Shown: positions 34,231 to 45,053, counted from the first letter of the stretch. The stretch is DNA of 64,000 nucleotides from Cupriavidus necator (GCF_013141915.1 NZ_SROX01000001.1:682001-746000), one strand, 5' to 3'. Translations and numbers: made by a program. Notes: generated from the letters alone by a model not told the origin.

Positions 34231-34525
34231 GATCGAGCTCCTTTGGTCAGATCGTGTTGGTGAGCTCCGGTCAGCTGTTGCGGCATCCCTTGCTCGCTAG
34301 TGCTTTCGCATAACACATGCCAGGGCGTGGGTGTGCTGATGGCACCACCATTCGGCGGAAAAAGCTCGCGAGGGGCGACATTTCGAGCGCCGCGAATACG
34401 TCGGAATCCCAACAGGTCGGCCTGATATGTTGGCACCGGGCAGACAGTCGCTCGGCGCGACGGAATGGCGGCCGTGCCATGCGGGCGCGCCGATGAAGGC
34501 GCAGCCGCCCTTGCGCGGACCGGCC
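34231..34525. other. Intergenic stretch without recognised features
   Basis: Holds the ribosome site and presumably the promoter of the small GG-leader gene. I see no gene, clear hairpin or repeat. Confidence 0.4.
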
Positions 34526-34990
34526 TTACGATTTCGCCGTCAACGCCGACAACTGATCGGTATCGTAGCGGGCTCGCAATTCGCCCACGGCCGCCGCGTC
34601 CGCGTGACCGCCACGCGCGGCCAGCTCGGCAAGTTTTTCGAAGTAGTGCTCGTGTCCCGGCGGTGAGACGGTCATGAGCACGCGGGCCGGCCCGGCGCCG
34701 ACATTGGCGATGTTGTGCGCTACCCCTGGCGGGACGAACAAGAAAGTTCCCGGCGTGGCGCGCACCACCTGGTCGCCGACCCGCCATTCGCACTCGCCTT
34801 CCAGCATGTAGAAGGTCTCTTCCTGCACGCGATGAACGTGGAGGCCAGTGGCAAATCCGGGTGCGATGGTCCAGTCGAACATGCTGGTGTGCCTGGTGTC
34901 TTTTCCCGTCACGAGGAAGACCATCGGATAGCCGCGCAGCGTGACGCCCTCGTTCTCGGCAGGCATGCGAATGACAGGTGTGGCGCTCAT
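34526..34990 (-). CDS. Cupin-domain protein
   Basis: 154 residues with a single cupin beta-barrel: HVHRVQEETFYMLEGECEWR is the first metal-binding motif (HxHxxxxE), and GTFLFVPPGVAHNIANVG the second. The start at 34990 (MSATPVIRMP) follows GGAGG at the right distance. It is divergent from the winged-helix/TPR regulator at 35117. Small-molecule binding or isomerase/dioxygenase activity is typical, substrate unknown. Confidence 0.9.
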   Translation of the reverse strand: MSATPVIRMPAENEGVTLRGYPMVFLVTGKDTRHTSMFDWTIAPGFATGLHVHRVQEETFYMLEGECEWRVGDQVVRATPGTFLFVPPGVAHNIANVGAGPARVLMTVSPPGHEHYFEKLAELAARGGHADAAAVGELRARYDTDQLSALTAKS

Positions 34991-35116
34991 GTGATCCTCC
35001 ATGTTCGCTGCTTCGTTCCTGAAGCTCCGTCCTGATGATCAGCCCGTGGCGCCGGCAAGTCGTGAAGCCGTTCCGAAAGACTTGCGAAATATTTCCAAAC
35101 GGTATTGTCTTTAGCC

Positions 35117-36670
35117 ATGGCGACGATCCTGGAGTTTGGTCCGTTCCGCCTCGACGCTGATGCAGGGATACTGTTCCACGGCGCCGAGCCGACGCCGCTC
35201 GGGCAGCGGGCCGTTGCGCTCCTGGTTTTGCTCACGGAGCGGGCGGGGGCGCCGATATCCAAGGAAACCCTGATCAAGGGGACCTGGCCCGGTCTGGCCG
35301 TCGAGGACAGCAATCTGACGGTCCAGATTGCCGCCGTGCGGCGAGTCTTCGACGAGATGGCGGCAGGGGCCGATTGGATAGAGACCCTCCCGCGACGGGG
35401 CTACCGCTACGTCGGACCGGCCGTCATGGTAAATCATCGGGACCGGGCCGCCGGGGCGCTGGCCTCGCCGGCCCTGGCACTGCCCGACAAGCCGTCGGTC
35501 GCCGTTCTGCCGTTCTCGAACTTGTGCGGTGACACCGATCAGGATTACCTCATCGACGGCATTGTCGATGACATCATCACCGGCTTGTCGCGCATCAACT
35601 GGTTGTTTGTCATCGCGCGAAACTCGACATTCGCCTACAAGGGTCGCATGGTGGACGTGAAGCAGGTGGGCCGAGAGCTGGGCGTGCGCTACGTGCTGGA
35701 AGGCAGTGTGCGCAAGGCCCCTGGGCGCGTGCGTCTCAGCGCTCAACTGATCGACGCTGCCAGCGGAGCGCATGTGTGGGCCGAGCGCTATGACCATCGG
35801 ACCGACGACATTTTCGCGCTTCAGGACGACATCGCGCTGTCGGTGGTCGGTGCCATCGCGCCAAACCTGCGACGCGCCGAAATCAGGCGAGTCAACCGCA
35901 AACGCCCCGAAAGCCTCGATGCCTATGACCTTGTCCTGCGGGCCCAGCCCGACGTCGATTCCGGCATGCCGCAGCAGGTGACCCGGGCGCTTGCGCTGCT
36001 TGAACGCGCGATCGCACTCGAGCCTGCTTACGCCCTTGCGCATGGTAACGCCGCGATGTGCCACCATTGCCTGTTCCTGCGCGCCGGCCTTTACGAAGCC
36101 GACCGCGCCGCTTCGATCCGCCATGCCCGCCTGGCCATCCTCCATGGACAAGACGATGCGCTTGCCCTGACCTGGGCCGGATTTTCCATCGGCATGGACG
36201 GACACGACCGCGGCGCGGCGTTCACGGCGCTGGAAGCGGCTCTCGCCATCAGTCCGTCATCCGCGCTGACCTACATTCTCGGCAGCGTCATGCTTGGCTG
36301 GGGCGGGGAAGCCGAGCGCGCGATAGCGTGGAGCGAGCGGGGCTTGCGGCTCAGCCCGTTCGATACCTGGAGTTGGGCCGCATTCGATGCGCAGGCGTTG
36401 GGTCATTTCCACCAGGGCCGCTATGAAGAAGCCGCTCAAGCGGCCTACAGGTCCGTTCAGGCCAACCCCGCCCATAGCATCACCTATGTGCAACTGGCGG
36501 CGGCGCTCGCCAGACTCGGTCGGCTCGACGAGGCCAGGGAAGCCGCGGCAAGCGTTCTGGCACTGCATCCTACGTTTCGTTATGGTCGCCAGTTCCTGGG
36601 CGTCAACTGTGCGCCCGCGCTGGCAGCATCGCTTGGCGAGGCGCTTGGCATCGCCGGGTTGCCGGCGTAG
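35117..36670 (+). CDS. Winged-helix/TolB-like/TPR regulator (CadC-like N-terminus, no membrane helix)
   Basis: 517 residues. Residues 1-100 are an OmpR/CadC-type winged helix (ILEFGPFRLDADAGILFHG; ETLPRRGYRYVGPA). Residues ~120-240 match the TolB/FlgO-like domain that is usually fused to cyclases or regulators (SVAVLPFSNLCGDTDQDYLI; LEGSVRKAPGRVRLSAQLID). The rest consists of TPR repeats. No transmembrane helix separates the domains, unlike CadC. The start at 35117 matches the family start. Its divergent cupin neighbour is a possible target. Signal unknown. Confidence 0.88.
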   Translation: MATILEFGPFRLDADAGILFHGAEPTPLGQRAVALLVLLTERAGAPISKETLIKGTWPGLAVEDSNLTVQIAAVRRVFDEMAAGADWIETLPRRGYRYVGPAVMVNHRDRAAGALASPALALPDKPSVAVLPFSNLCGDTDQDYLIDGIVDDIITGLSRINWLFVIARNSTFAYKGRMVDVKQVGRELGVRYVLEGSVRKAPGRVRLSAQLIDAASGAHVWAERYDHRTDDIFALQDDIALSVVGAIAPNLRRAEIRRVNRKRPESLDAYDLVLRAQPDVDSGMPQQVTRALALLERAIALEPAYALAHGNAAMCHHCLFLRAGLYEADRAASIRHARLAILHGQDDALALTWAGFSIGMDGHDRGAAFTALEAALAISPSSALTYILGSVMLGWGGEAERAIAWSERGLRLSPFDTWSWAAFDAQALGHFHQGRYEEAAQAAYRSVQANPAHSITYVQLAAALARLGRLDEAREAAASVLALHPTFRYGRQFLGVNCAPALAASLGEALGIAGLPA

Positions 36671-36775
36671 CGGTCCCACTGGCCCCTGGCCCCCCCGCGG
36701 CGTTTCGCAGGCGCCACGTGTGATGCATTCGCCCTCCGGGTTTCCCCGCAATTGAGTTCTCCGTCGTCCTATCAT

Positions 36776-36794
36776 TTAATTCAACATGAATTAA
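36776..36794 (+). promoter_or_regulatory. 19-base palindromic operator upstream of frcR
   Basis: TTAATTC and GAATTAA flank AACAT, a perfect dyad in an AT-rich patch 51 bases upstream of the frcR start. It is probably the site at which FrcR controls its own operon. Confidence 0.65.
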
Positions 36795-36844
36795 TTAATA
36801 GGCAAGCCCCTTTAGCGCGGGCTCGCCAACAGCACGGAGACGAG

Positions 36845-38113
36845 ATGACCGCATCCAAGGCGGGCCGTGGCGTGAATTCCGCCAGCCTGCGCCTCTACAA
36901 CGAACGCGCGCTGCTGCTGGCGCTGCGCCGTGCCGGCGAGGCCTCCAAGGCGGAGCTGGCGCGCATGGCGCAACTGACCAATACGGCGGTCGGCAGCATC
37001 GTTCAAACCCTGTCAGACGAAGGCCTGGTCGAGCAGTCCGGGCGCCGCACCGAAGGCCAGCGCGGACAGCCCGCCAGCCTGATCCGGCTGCAGCCCAAGG
37101 GCGCCTTCGGCCTGGGCGTGCGGCTGGACCGGGGCAGCATCGAGGTGGTGATGGTGGACTTTGCCGGCCATGTCCTGGCCAGCCGCGCCCACCAACTGGT
37201 GCTGCCGCACCCCGACCAGGCGCTCGAACTGGTGCGGCACGATATCGCCGAGCTGCGCGCCCTGCTCGCCCCGGCCGAACAGAAGCGGCTGCTGGGCATC
37301 GGCGTGGCGCAGCCCTATAACCTCGGCGCCTGGCTGCGCGAGCTCGACGTACAGGGCGAAGCGTTCCAGGCCAGCTTCCGTGCCTGGGACCAGGCCGATT
37401 TCCCGGCGATGCTCAACGGCGCCACCGGCCTGCCCGTGTTCGGCGAGAACGATGGCACCGCCGCCGCGGTGGCCGAGCTGTTCTACGGGCGCCACCATGC
37501 CCAGCATTTCCTTTACGTGTTCCTGGGCCCGGCCATCGGCGGCGGCGTAGTACTCAACGGCGATTGCGTGCGCGGGGTTTCCGGCAATGCCGGCGATATC
37601 GCGATGATGCCGGTGCCGCGCAGCACCCTGCCCTCCGCGCCGCCGGCAACTGGCCAGGGCAAGCGGCGCGACATCCTGCTCTCGCGCGCGTCGCTCAACG
37701 CGCTGACGCGCCACCTGCGCCACCATGGCGTGGTGGTCGACAGCCATGCCGACCTGCAGCGCCAGGTCGAACTGGGGCACAAGGCGGTCGATGAATGGGT
37801 GGCGGACTGCGTCGATGCGCTCGCACCTGCGCTGCAGTCGGCGCTGGCGGTGCTCGACGTGCCGCTGGTGATCTTCGACGCCGATATCGACGGCGGCCTG
37901 GTCGCCACGCTGATCGCGCGCCTGCAGCAGGCCCTCGCTGAAAGCGCCCCCGAAGCCCGCGCGCCGGCCAGCGTGGTGCGCGGTTGCTTTGGCGCCAACG
38001 CCGGCGCGGTCGGGGCCGCGTCGCTGCCGATGTTCATGAACTTCTCGCCGCGCGCCGAGTTGCTACGGGGTGCGTCGGCCATCGTACCGGAGGCCAGCCA
38101 TGCCACTGTCTGA
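36845..38113 (+). CDS. frcR: ROK-family transcriptional repressor FrcR
   Basis: 422 residues. The N-terminal MarR-like winged helix (residues ~15-75: [40 protein letters not shown]) is followed by a ROK sugar-sensing domain ([33 protein letters not shown]). The zinc-binding Cys cluster of ROK kinases is absent, as expected of a regulator rather than a kinase. The ATG at 36845 follows CGGAGACG. It overlaps frcA by 14 bases and most likely represses the operon until fructose is present. Confidence 0.9.
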   Translation: MTASKAGRGVNSASLRLYNERALLLALRRAGEASKAELARMAQLTNTAVGSIVQTLSDEGLVEQSGRRTEGQRGQPASLIRLQPKGAFGLGVRLDRGSIEVVMVDFAGHVLASRAHQLVLPHPDQALELVRHDIAELRALLAPAEQKRLLGIGVAQPYNLGAWLRELDVQGEAFQASFRAWDQADFPAMLNGATGLPVFGENDGTAAAVAELFYGRHHAQHFLYVFLGPAIGGGVVLNGDCVRGVSGNAGDIAMMPVPRSTLPSAPPATGQGKRRDILLSRASLNALTRHLRHHGVVVDSHADLQRQVELGHKAVDEWVADCVDALAPALQSALAVLDVPLVIFDADIDGGLVATLIARLQQALAESAPEARAPASVVRGCFGANAGAVGAASLPMFMNFSPRAELLRGASAIVPEASHATV

Positions 38114-39713
38114 AGCAGCGCATCCCGCGCCGACGCCAACGCCCTTGCGGGGCGGCCTTGCGGGTCATGCGGGCCACGGCGGCCCTGCGCCCCTGCTCGA
38201 ACTGCATAACATCTCCAAGACCTTCCCCGGCGTGAAGGCGCTCACCCATATGTCGCTGGCCGTCTACCCCGGCGAGGTCCATGCGCTGATGGGCGAGAAC
38301 GGCGCCGGCAAGTCCACGCTGATGAAGATCCTGTCGGGGGCCTACGTCGCCGACCCCGGCGGCGAGTGCCGCATCGCCGGCAAGCCGGTGACCATCGACG
38401 GCCCGGCCGCGGCGCGCGCCCATGGCGTGGCCGTGATCTACCAGGAACTGAGCCTGGCCCCTAACCTGAGCGTGGCAGAGAACATCTACCTGGGTCGCCA
38501 CCTGCACCATCGCGGCATGGTCGACCGCCGCGCCATGGCGCGCGCCTGCGAGGCCACGCTGGCCCGCCTCGGCGCGGACTTCACCCCGCGCGCGGCGGTG
38601 CACACGCTGTCGATCGCCCAGCGCCAGTTGGTGGAGATCGCGCGCGCGGTGCACTTCGAAACCCGCATCCTGGTCATGGACGAGCCCACCACGCCACTGT
38701 CCACGCGCGAGACCGACCGCTTGTTCGCGCTGATCCGGCAGCTGCGCGCCGAAGGCATGGCCATCATCTATATCAGCCACCGCATGGCCGAGATCGACGA
38801 GCTGGCCGACCGCGTCACGGTGCTGCGCGACGGCTGCCTGGTCGGCACGCTCACGCGCGACACGCTGACGCAGGCGGCGCTGGTCAAGATGATGGTCGGG
38901 CGCGACCTGTCCGGCTTTTACACCAAGTCCCACGGCGAAAGCGCGCCCGGCGAGGTCATGCTGTCGGTGCGCAATATGTCCGACGGCCAGCGCGTGCGCG
39001 GCTGCAGCTTCGACCTGCGCGCCGGCGAGGTGCTGGGGCTGGCAGGGCTGGTCGGGGCCGGCCGCACCGAGCTGGCACGGCTGGTGTTCGGCGCCGACGC
39101 GCGCACCGACGGCGCGGTGTTCGTGGCCGGCACGCCGCTGGCTGTCAGTGGCCCGCGCCAGGCGATCGATGCCGGCATTGCCTACCTGACCGAAGACCGC
39201 AAGCTGCAGGGCCTGTTCCTGGACCAGAGCGTGCACGAGAACATCAACCTGATCGTGGCCGCGCGCGATGCGCTGCGCGGCGGACGCCTGAACCGCGCCA
39301 GCGCGCGCCAGCGCACCGCCGCGGCTATCCGCTCGCTCGGCATCCGCGTGGCGCACCCGCAGGTCAACGTCGGCGCCCTGTCCGGCGGCAACCAGCAGAA
39401 GGTGATGCTGTCGCGCCTGCTGGAAACCCGCCCGCGCGTGCTGATTCTGGATGAACCGACGCGCGGCGTGGATATCGGCGCCAAGGCCGAGATCTACCGG
39501 CTGATCAACGCACTGGCGCGCTCCGGCGTGGCGGTGCTGCTGATCTCCAGCGAACTGCCCGAGGTGGTTGGCCTGTGCGACCGCGTGCTGGTGATGCGCG
39601 AGGGCGAACTGGCCGGCGAAGTGCCCGGCACCGCCGATGCCGCCGCCATGCAGGAACGGATCATCGCGCTGGCGACGGGCGCCGGCGAATCCGCCCCCGC
39701 GGTCCTGCATTGA
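38100..39713 (+). CDS. frcA: Fructose ABC transporter ATP-binding protein FrcA
   Basis: 537 residues with two nucleotide-binding domains, as in RbsA/XylG. The first has Walker [10 protein letters not shown] and Walker [13 protein letters not shown]. The second has a degenerate Walker A (GLVGAGRTE), a full signature [11 protein letters not shown] and Walker [15 protein letters not shown]; this asymmetry is normal for the sugar group. ATG 38100 lies six bases after CGGAGG and within the end of frcR. It powers uptake with FrcC and FrcB. Fructose specificity is inferred from the gene order. Confidence 0.92.
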   Translation: MPLSEAAHPAPTPTPLRGGLAGHAGHGGPAPLLELHNISKTFPGVKALTHMSLAVYPGEVHALMGENGAGKSTLMKILSGAYVADPGGECRIAGKPVTIDGPAAARAHGVAVIYQELSLAPNLSVAENIYLGRHLHHRGMVDRRAMARACEATLARLGADFTPRAAVHTLSIAQRQLVEIARAVHFETRILVMDEPTTPLSTRETDRLFALIRQLRAEGMAIIYISHRMAEIDELADRVTVLRDGCLVGTLTRDTLTQAALVKMMVGRDLSGFYTKSHGESAPGEVMLSVRNMSDGQRVRGCSFDLRAGEVLGLAGLVGAGRTELARLVFGADARTDGAVFVAGTPLAVSGPRQAIDAGIAYLTEDRKLQGLFLDQSVHENINLIVAARDALRGGRLNRASARQRTAAAIRSLGIRVAHPQVNVGALSGGNQQKVMLSRLLETRPRVLILDEPTRGVDIGAKAEIYRLINALARSGVAVLLISSELPEVVGLCDRVLVMREGELAGEVPGTADAAAMQERIIALATGAGESAPAVLH

Positions 39714-39793
39714 CCCCTTGAATCCCCAGACAAGCCGGCCAAAGAACGGTTGAGCCGGGGCGGCCTGCCGCCTCGCTGCAACAGGAGACACCG

Positions 39794-40804
39794 ATGCGCA
39801 ATCCCAGCAATCCCCTTTCCCCCACGGCCGCCGCCCCGCTGGCGCGCGCCGCCGGACGCGCCACCACGCAGGAACGCCTGCGCGCCCTCGGCATGCTGCC
39901 GGTGCTGGTGCTGCTGTGTGCGGGCTTCACGTTGCTGACCGAGAACTTCGCCAGCCTGCAGAACCTATCGATCATCGCCCAGCAGGCCTCGATCAACCTG
40001 GTGCTGGCCGCGGGCATGACCTTCGTCATCCTGACCGGCGGCATCGACCTGTCGGTGGGATCGATCCTCTCGGTATCCGCGGTGGTGGCGATGCTGGTGT
40101 CGCTGATGCCGCAACTGGCCGCGCTGAGCGTCCCCGCGGCGCTGCTGTGCGGGCTGCTGTTCGGCCTGGTCAACGGCGCGCTGATCGCGTTCATGAAGCT
40201 GCCGCCGTTCATCGTGACGCTGGGCAGCCTGACCGCGGTGCGCGGGCTGGCGCGCCTGGTCGGCAACGACAGCACGGTCTACAACCCGGACATCGCGTTT
40301 GCCTTCATCGGCAATGGCGACCTGCTGGGCGTGCCCTGGCTGGTGGTGATCGCCGTGGCCGTGGTGGCGGTTTCGTGGGGGGTGCTGCGCCGCACCGTGC
40401 TGGGGCTGCAGATCTACGCGGTCGGCGGCAATGCCGAGGCCGCGCGGCTGTCGGGCATCAAGGTCTGGGTGGTGCTGCTGTTCGTCTATGCGGTCTCTGG
40501 CCTGCTGTCGGGGCTGGGCGGCGTGATGTCGGCGTCGCGGCTGTATGCGGCCAACGGCCTGCAGCTGGGCCAGTCCTACGAACTGGACGCGATCGCCGCG
40601 GTGATCCTGGGCGGTACCAGTTTTGTCGGCGGGGTCGGCTCGATCGCCGGCACGCTGGTGGGCGCGCTGATCATCGCGGTGCTGTCCAACGGGCTGATCC
40701 TGCTGGGCGTGTCGGATATCTGGCAATACATCATCAAGGGCCTGGTGATCATCGGCGCGGTCGCGCTCGACCGCTATCGCCAGAAGGGCTCGGCCCGTAC
40801 CTGA
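39794..40804 (+). CDS. frcC: Fructose ABC transporter permease FrcC
   Basis: 336 residues with 8-10 membrane segments. VLAAGMTFVILTGGIDLSVG is the signature of RbsC/XylH-type permeases, and GGNAEAARLSGI is the loop contacting the ATPase. It follows frcA after an 80-base spacer and an AACAGGAGAC ribosome site. Confidence 0.93.
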   Translation: MRNPSNPLSPTAAAPLARAAGRATTQERLRALGMLPVLVLLCAGFTLLTENFASLQNLSIIAQQASINLVLAAGMTFVILTGGIDLSVGSILSVSAVVAMLVSLMPQLAALSVPAALLCGLLFGLVNGALIAFMKLPPFIVTLGSLTAVRGLARLVGNDSTVYNPDIAFAFIGNGDLLGVPWLVVIAVAVVAVSWGVLRRTVLGLQIYAVGGNAEAARLSGIKVWVVLLFVYAVSGLLSGLGGVMSASRLYAANGLQLGQSYELDAIAAVILGGTSFVGGVGSIAGTLVGALIIAVLSNGLILLGVSDIWQYIIKGLVIIGAVALDRYRQKGSART

Positions 40805-40828
40805 CCTGCTGCGCACCGGAGACAAGCC

Positions 40829-41815
40829 GTGATCCCATCCATCCTCAACGCCCTCGCCGCGCTCGCGCTGGCAGCACTGTGCGCGGTGCCGGCCCTGGCC
40901 CAGGCGCCCGCGCAAGGCGCGCCGGCTTCCGCTGCGCCGGCCGCGCCACGCCCGCTCAAGAAAGTCGGCGTCACGCTGGGCTCGCTGGGCAACCCGTACT
41001 TCGTCGCGCTGGCCCGCGGTGCCGAGGCCGCCGCCCGGCAGGTAAACCCCAAGGTAAAGGTCACCGTGCTGTCGGCCGACTATGACCTGAACAAGCAGTT
41101 CACGCATATCGACAGCTTTATCGTCGCCGGCGTCGACCTGATCCTGATCAACGCCGCCGACGCGCGCGCCATCGAGCCGGCGGTGCGCAAGGCCCGCAAG
41201 GCGGGCATCGTGGTGGTGGCGGTCGACGTGGCCGCGGCCGGCGCCGACGCCACCGTGCAGACCGACAACACCCAGGCCGGCGAGCTGGCCTGCGGCTTCA
41301 TCGCCGAACGGCTCAGGGGCCGCGGCAACGTCATCATCCAGAACGGCCCGCCGGTGTCGGCGGTGCTGGACCGCGTCAAGGGCTGCAAGACGGTGCTGGC
41401 GCGCCACCCCGCCATCCGCATCCTGTCCGACGACCAGGATGGCAAGGGCTCGCGCGAAGGCGGGCTCAATGTGATGCAGCTGTACCTGACGCGCTTTCCC
41501 AAGGTCGATGCGGTTTTCACCATCAACGACCCGCAGGCCGTGGGGGCGGACCTGGCCGCGCGCCAGCTCAACCGCCACGGCATCCTGATTGCCTCGGTCG
41601 ACGGCGCGCCCGACATCGAGGCCGCGCTCAAGGCCGACACCCTGGTGCAGGCCTCGGCCAGCCAGGACCCGTGGGCCATTGCGCGCACCGCGGTGCAGCT
41701 GGGCGTGGGCATGATGAACGGCCAGCGCCCGCCCAACCCGACCGTGCTGCTGCCCTCCACGCTGGTCACGCGCGCCAATGTCGGCCAGTACAAAGGCTGG
41801 GCCGCACCACGCTGA
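40829..41815 (+). CDS. frcB: Fructose ABC transporter substrate-binding protein FrcB (GTG start)
   Basis: 328 residues. A signal peptide ends near ALAQAPA (residue ~26). The type 1 periplasmic-binding fold follows (KKVGVTLGSLGNPYFVALAR; DLILINAADARAIEPAVRKA; VDAVFTINDPQAVGADLAAR). It starts with GTG after a CCGGAGAC site. It captures the sugar in the periplasm for FrcAC. Confidence 0.93.
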   Translation: MIPSILNALAALALAALCAVPALAQAPAQGAPASAAPAAPRPLKKVGVTLGSLGNPYFVALARGAEAAARQVNPKVKVTVLSADYDLNKQFTHIDSFIVAGVDLILINAADARAIEPAVRKARKAGIVVVAVDVAAAGADATVQTDNTQAGELACGFIAERLRGRGNVIIQNGPPVSAVLDRVKGCKTVLARHPAIRILSDDQDGKGSREGGLNVMQLYLTRFPKVDAVFTINDPQAVGADLAARQLNRHGILIASVDGAPDIEAALKADTLVQASASQDPWAIARTAVQLGVGMMNGQRPPNPTVLLPSTLVTRANVGQYKGWAAPR

Positions 41816-41859
41816 ACGGCCTTGCCCGGTTCCTGCTCCTTTCCCCTTATTGCTGATCC

Positions 41860-43356
41860 ATGATGGCTAGCCTTCCTGCCGGAGCACCGGCGCCCGACTC
41901 TGCCCCGGAGTTCGATTTCGTGTTGTTCGGCGCCACTGGCGACCTGGCGCGGCGCAAGCTGCTGCCGGCGCTGTTCGACGCCCATGCGGCCGGGTCGCTG
42001 CATCCGCGCGGCCGTATCCTCGCGCTGGGCAGCCAGCCGCTGACGCATGACGCCTACCTGGCCATGCTCGACGAAGAAGTGCTGCCCGCACTGTCGGGCC
42101 ATGCCGCTGCGGCCGCGTGGCAGGGCTTTGTCGAGCGCATCCTGTACCTGCAGGTCGATGCCAACGCCAATGCCGGCTTCGATGCGCTGGCCGAACTGGT
42201 CAACGCGCGCGCGGCAGCGGTGGTGGTGTTCTACCTGGCCACGGCCCCGCACCTGTTCGTCACCGTGTGCGAGCAACTGGCGCGCGTGGGGCTGACCGGC
42301 CAGCGCAGCCGCATCGTGCTGGAGAAGCCGCTCGGCCACGACCTGGCCTCGTCCGAGGCCATCAATGCCGAAGTGGCGCGCCATTTTTCCGAGGACCAGA
42401 TCTACCGGATCGACCACTACCTGGGCAAGGAGTCGGTGCAGAACCTGATGGCGGTGCGCTTCGGCAACGTGCTGTTCGAACCGCTGTGGCGGCGCGAATG
42501 GGTGCGCCAGGTGCAGATCACCATTGCCGAGGAGCTGGGCGTGGAGCGCCGCGGCAACTTCTACGACGGCATCGGCGCACTGCGCGACATGGTGCAGAAC
42601 CACCTGCTGCAGCTGCTGTGCATGGTGGCGATGGAGCCGCCCACCAGCCTTTCGGAAGATGCCATCCGCGACGAAAAGCTGAAGATCCTGAAGGCGCTAC
42701 GGCCGATCCGGCCCGAAGACGTGGCCGAGAAAGTGGTGCGCGGCCAGTACGCGCGCGGCGCTGCCGGCGGCGACCCGGTACCGGGCTATGCCAGCGAGCC
42801 CGGCATCGCGCCCGACAGCCGCACCGAAACCTTCGTCGCGATCCGCGCCGAGATCGCCAACTGGCGCTGGGCCGGCGTGCCGTTCTACCTGCGCACCGGC
42901 AAGCGCATGCAGTCGCGCGTGGCGGAGATCGTGATCCACTTCCACGATGTGCCCTACCCGCTGTTCCCGCATCCGCTCGGGGTCATGTCTGGCAACCGGC
43001 TGGTGATCACGCTGCAGCCGCAAGAGAGCATCCGGCTGTATTTCCTGACCAAGCAGCCGGGCGACACGCAGGCGCTGATTCCCGCCTCGCTGGACCTGCA
43101 GCTGACCAGCGCGGCGCCGCGTGTGCGGCGCGTGGGCGCATACGAGCGCTTGCTGCTCGACGTGATTCGCGGCCGGCTCGGCCTGTTCGTGCGGCGCGAC
43201 GAGCAGGTGCAGGCGTGGCGCTGGGTCGCGCCGATCCTGCAGACCTGGGAGCACTCGCCCACGCCGCCCAAGCCTTACACCGCCGGCACCTGGGGCCCGG
43301 CGGCCTCCAGCGCCCTGCTATCGCGCGACGGCATGGCCTGGCATGAAGAGATGTAG
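41860..43356 (+). CDS. zwf: Glucose-6-phosphate 1-dehydrogenase
   Basis: 498 residues. An NADP-binding motif FGATGDLARRKLLPAL and the active-site signature RIDHYLGKE are both intact, and length is standard. It oxidises glucose 6-phosphate to 6-phosphogluconolactone, the entry into the Entner-Doudoroff and pentose phosphate routes. It lies 44 bases after frcB and is part of the fructose operon. Two adjacent ATG codons (41860, 41863) are possible starts. Confidence 0.97.
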   Translation: MMASLPAGAPAPDSAPEFDFVLFGATGDLARRKLLPALFDAHAAGSLHPRGRILALGSQPLTHDAYLAMLDEEVLPALSGHAAAAAWQGFVERILYLQVDANANAGFDALAELVNARAAAVVVFYLATAPHLFVTVCEQLARVGLTGQRSRIVLEKPLGHDLASSEAINAEVARHFSEDQIYRIDHYLGKESVQNLMAVRFGNVLFEPLWRREWVRQVQITIAEELGVERRGNFYDGIGALRDMVQNHLLQLLCMVAMEPPTSLSEDAIRDEKLKILKALRPIRPEDVAEKVVRGQYARGAAGGDPVPGYASEPGIAPDSRTETFVAIRAEIANWRWAGVPFYLRTGKRMQSRVAEIVIHFHDVPYPLFPHPLGVMSGNRLVITLQPQESIRLYFLTKQPGDTQALIPASLDLQLTSAAPRVRRVGAYERLLLDVIRGRLGLFVRRDEQVQAWRWVAPILQTWEHSPTPPKPYTAGTWGPAASSALLSRDGMAWHEEM

Positions 43357-43380
43357 TCCACGTATTGCGGAGCACCCGAG

Positions 43381-45015
43381 ATGAGCACTTCCCTACCTGC
43401 CTGGCAAGCGTTGCGCGCGCATGCCGACACGCTGCGCGGCACCCATATGCGCGACTGGTTCGACGGCCCGCAAGGGCCGGCGCGCGCCGAGCGCTTCACC
43501 GCCGAAGCCTGCGGCCTGACGCTGGACTACGCCAAGAACCGCATCACCGACGAGACCCTCGCGCTGCTGTTCGCCCTGGCGGCGCAGGCGCGCGTGGCCG
43601 AGCGGCGCGACGCCATGTACGCGGGCGACCCGGTCAACGTCACCGAGCACCGCGCCGCGCTGCATATCGCGCTGCGCGGCTATCCGGAGGATGGCTATCG
43701 CGCGCAGGGCGAGCCGGTCGGCGCGCAAGTCGAGGCCGTGCTGGCGCAGATGGCGCGCTTTGCCGATGCGGTGCGCAGCGGCGCCTGGACCGGCTTCGAT
43801 GGCCGCGCGATCACCGACGTCGTCAATATCGGCATCGGCGGTTCGGACCTGGGCCCGCGCATGGTGTGCCGCGCGCTGGCTGACGCGCAGGCCACGGGTC
43901 CGCGCATGCACTTCGTCGCCAATGTCGACGGCAGCGACCTGGCACGCACGCTGACCGGGCTCGATGCCGCGACCACGCTGGTGATCGTCTGCTCCAAGAC
44001 CTTCACCACGCTGGAAACCATGGCCAACGCGCACACCGCGCGCGACTGGTTCCTGCGGCAGGGCGTGACCGGTGCCGGCCTGGCGCGACACTTCGTGGCA
44101 GTGTCGACCAACCGCGAGGCGGTGACCGGGTTCGGCATCGATCCGGCCAATATGTTCCCGTTCTGGGACTGGGTCGGCGGGCGCTTTTCGCTGTGGTCGG
44201 CGGTGGGCTTGTCGATCGCCGTGGCCATCGGCTTCGAACGCTTCCGGCAACTGCTGGACGGCGCGCGCGCGATGGACCTGCATTTCGCCGGCACGCCGCC
44301 GCGGCAGAACCTGCCGATGATCCTGGGCCTGCTGGACGTGTGGTACCGCAGCTTCCTCGGCGCGGCCAGCCGTTGCGTGGCGCCCTACTGCGAGCCGCTG
44401 GCACTGCTGCCGGCCTTCCTGCAGCAACTGGAAATGGAAAGCAACGGCAAGTCGGTAGGGCTCGACGGCAGCACGCTCGCCGGCGGATCCGCCGCGGTGG
44501 TGTGGCGCACCACCGGCACGAACGGCCAGCATGCCTACTTCCAGATGATGCACCAGGGCTCGCAACTGGTTCCGGTGGACTTTATCGCCACGCTCGAGCC
44601 GGTCAGCGCCCTGCCCGGCCACCATACCAAGCTGCTGGCCAACTGCTTTGCGCAGGGCGAGGCGCTGCTGCGCGGGCGCAGCGCCGACGAGGTGCGCGCC
44701 GAAGGCGTGCGCGACGAAGCGCTGGTGCCGCACCTGGTGTTCGACGGCAACCGGCCCAGCAACACGTTGCTGCTGCAGCGGCTGGATCCATACCACCTGG
44801 GCGCGCTGCTGGCACTGTCCGAGCACCGCACCTTCGTGCAGGGGGCGCTGTGGCAGCTCAACTCCTTCGACCAGTGGGGCGTGGAACTCGGCAAGAAGCT
44901 GGCCGCGCCGATCCAGCGCGAACTGGAAGGCACGGCGGGCGCGGCGGCGCATGATGCCTCCACCGCGGCACTCATCCGCCGTGCGCGCGCGGCGCAGGCC
45001 GCCGCAGCACGCTGA
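43381..45015 (+). CDS. pgi: Glucose-6-phosphate isomerase
   Basis: 544 residues. The signatures NIGIGGSDLGPRM and GGRFSLWSAVGL are present, along with the C-terminal FDQWGVELGK. It converts fructose 6-phosphate to glucose 6-phosphate, linking the kinase encoded downstream with the zwf product upstream. Spacing to zwf is 24 bases. Confidence 0.97.
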   Translation: MSTSLPAWQALRAHADTLRGTHMRDWFDGPQGPARAERFTAEACGLTLDYAKNRITDETLALLFALAAQARVAERRDAMYAGDPVNVTEHRAALHIALRGYPEDGYRAQGEPVGAQVEAVLAQMARFADAVRSGAWTGFDGRAITDVVNIGIGGSDLGPRMVCRALADAQATGPRMHFVANVDGSDLARTLTGLDAATTLVIVCSKTFTTLETMANAHTARDWFLRQGVTGAGLARHFVAVSTNREAVTGFGIDPANMFPFWDWVGGRFSLWSAVGLSIAVAIGFERFRQLLDGARAMDLHFAGTPPRQNLPMILGLLDVWYRSFLGAASRCVAPYCEPLALLPAFLQQLEMESNGKSVGLDGSTLAGGSAAVVWRTTGTNGQHAYFQMMHQGSQLVPVDFIATLEPVSALPGHHTKLLANCFAQGEALLRGRSADEVRAEGVRDEALVPHLVFDGNRPSNTLLLQRLDPYHLGALLALSEHRTFVQGALWQLNSFDQWGVELGKKLAAPIQRELEGTAGAAAHDASTAALIRRARAAQAAAAR

Positions 45016-45053
45016 GCCGCAGCCATCCACATTCGACTACCAAGGAGACCCCG

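Noticed and set aside
38034..39791. 585-codon minus-strand frame opposite frcA
   Set aside because: Low-complexity translation; frcA has intact Walker and signature motifs.
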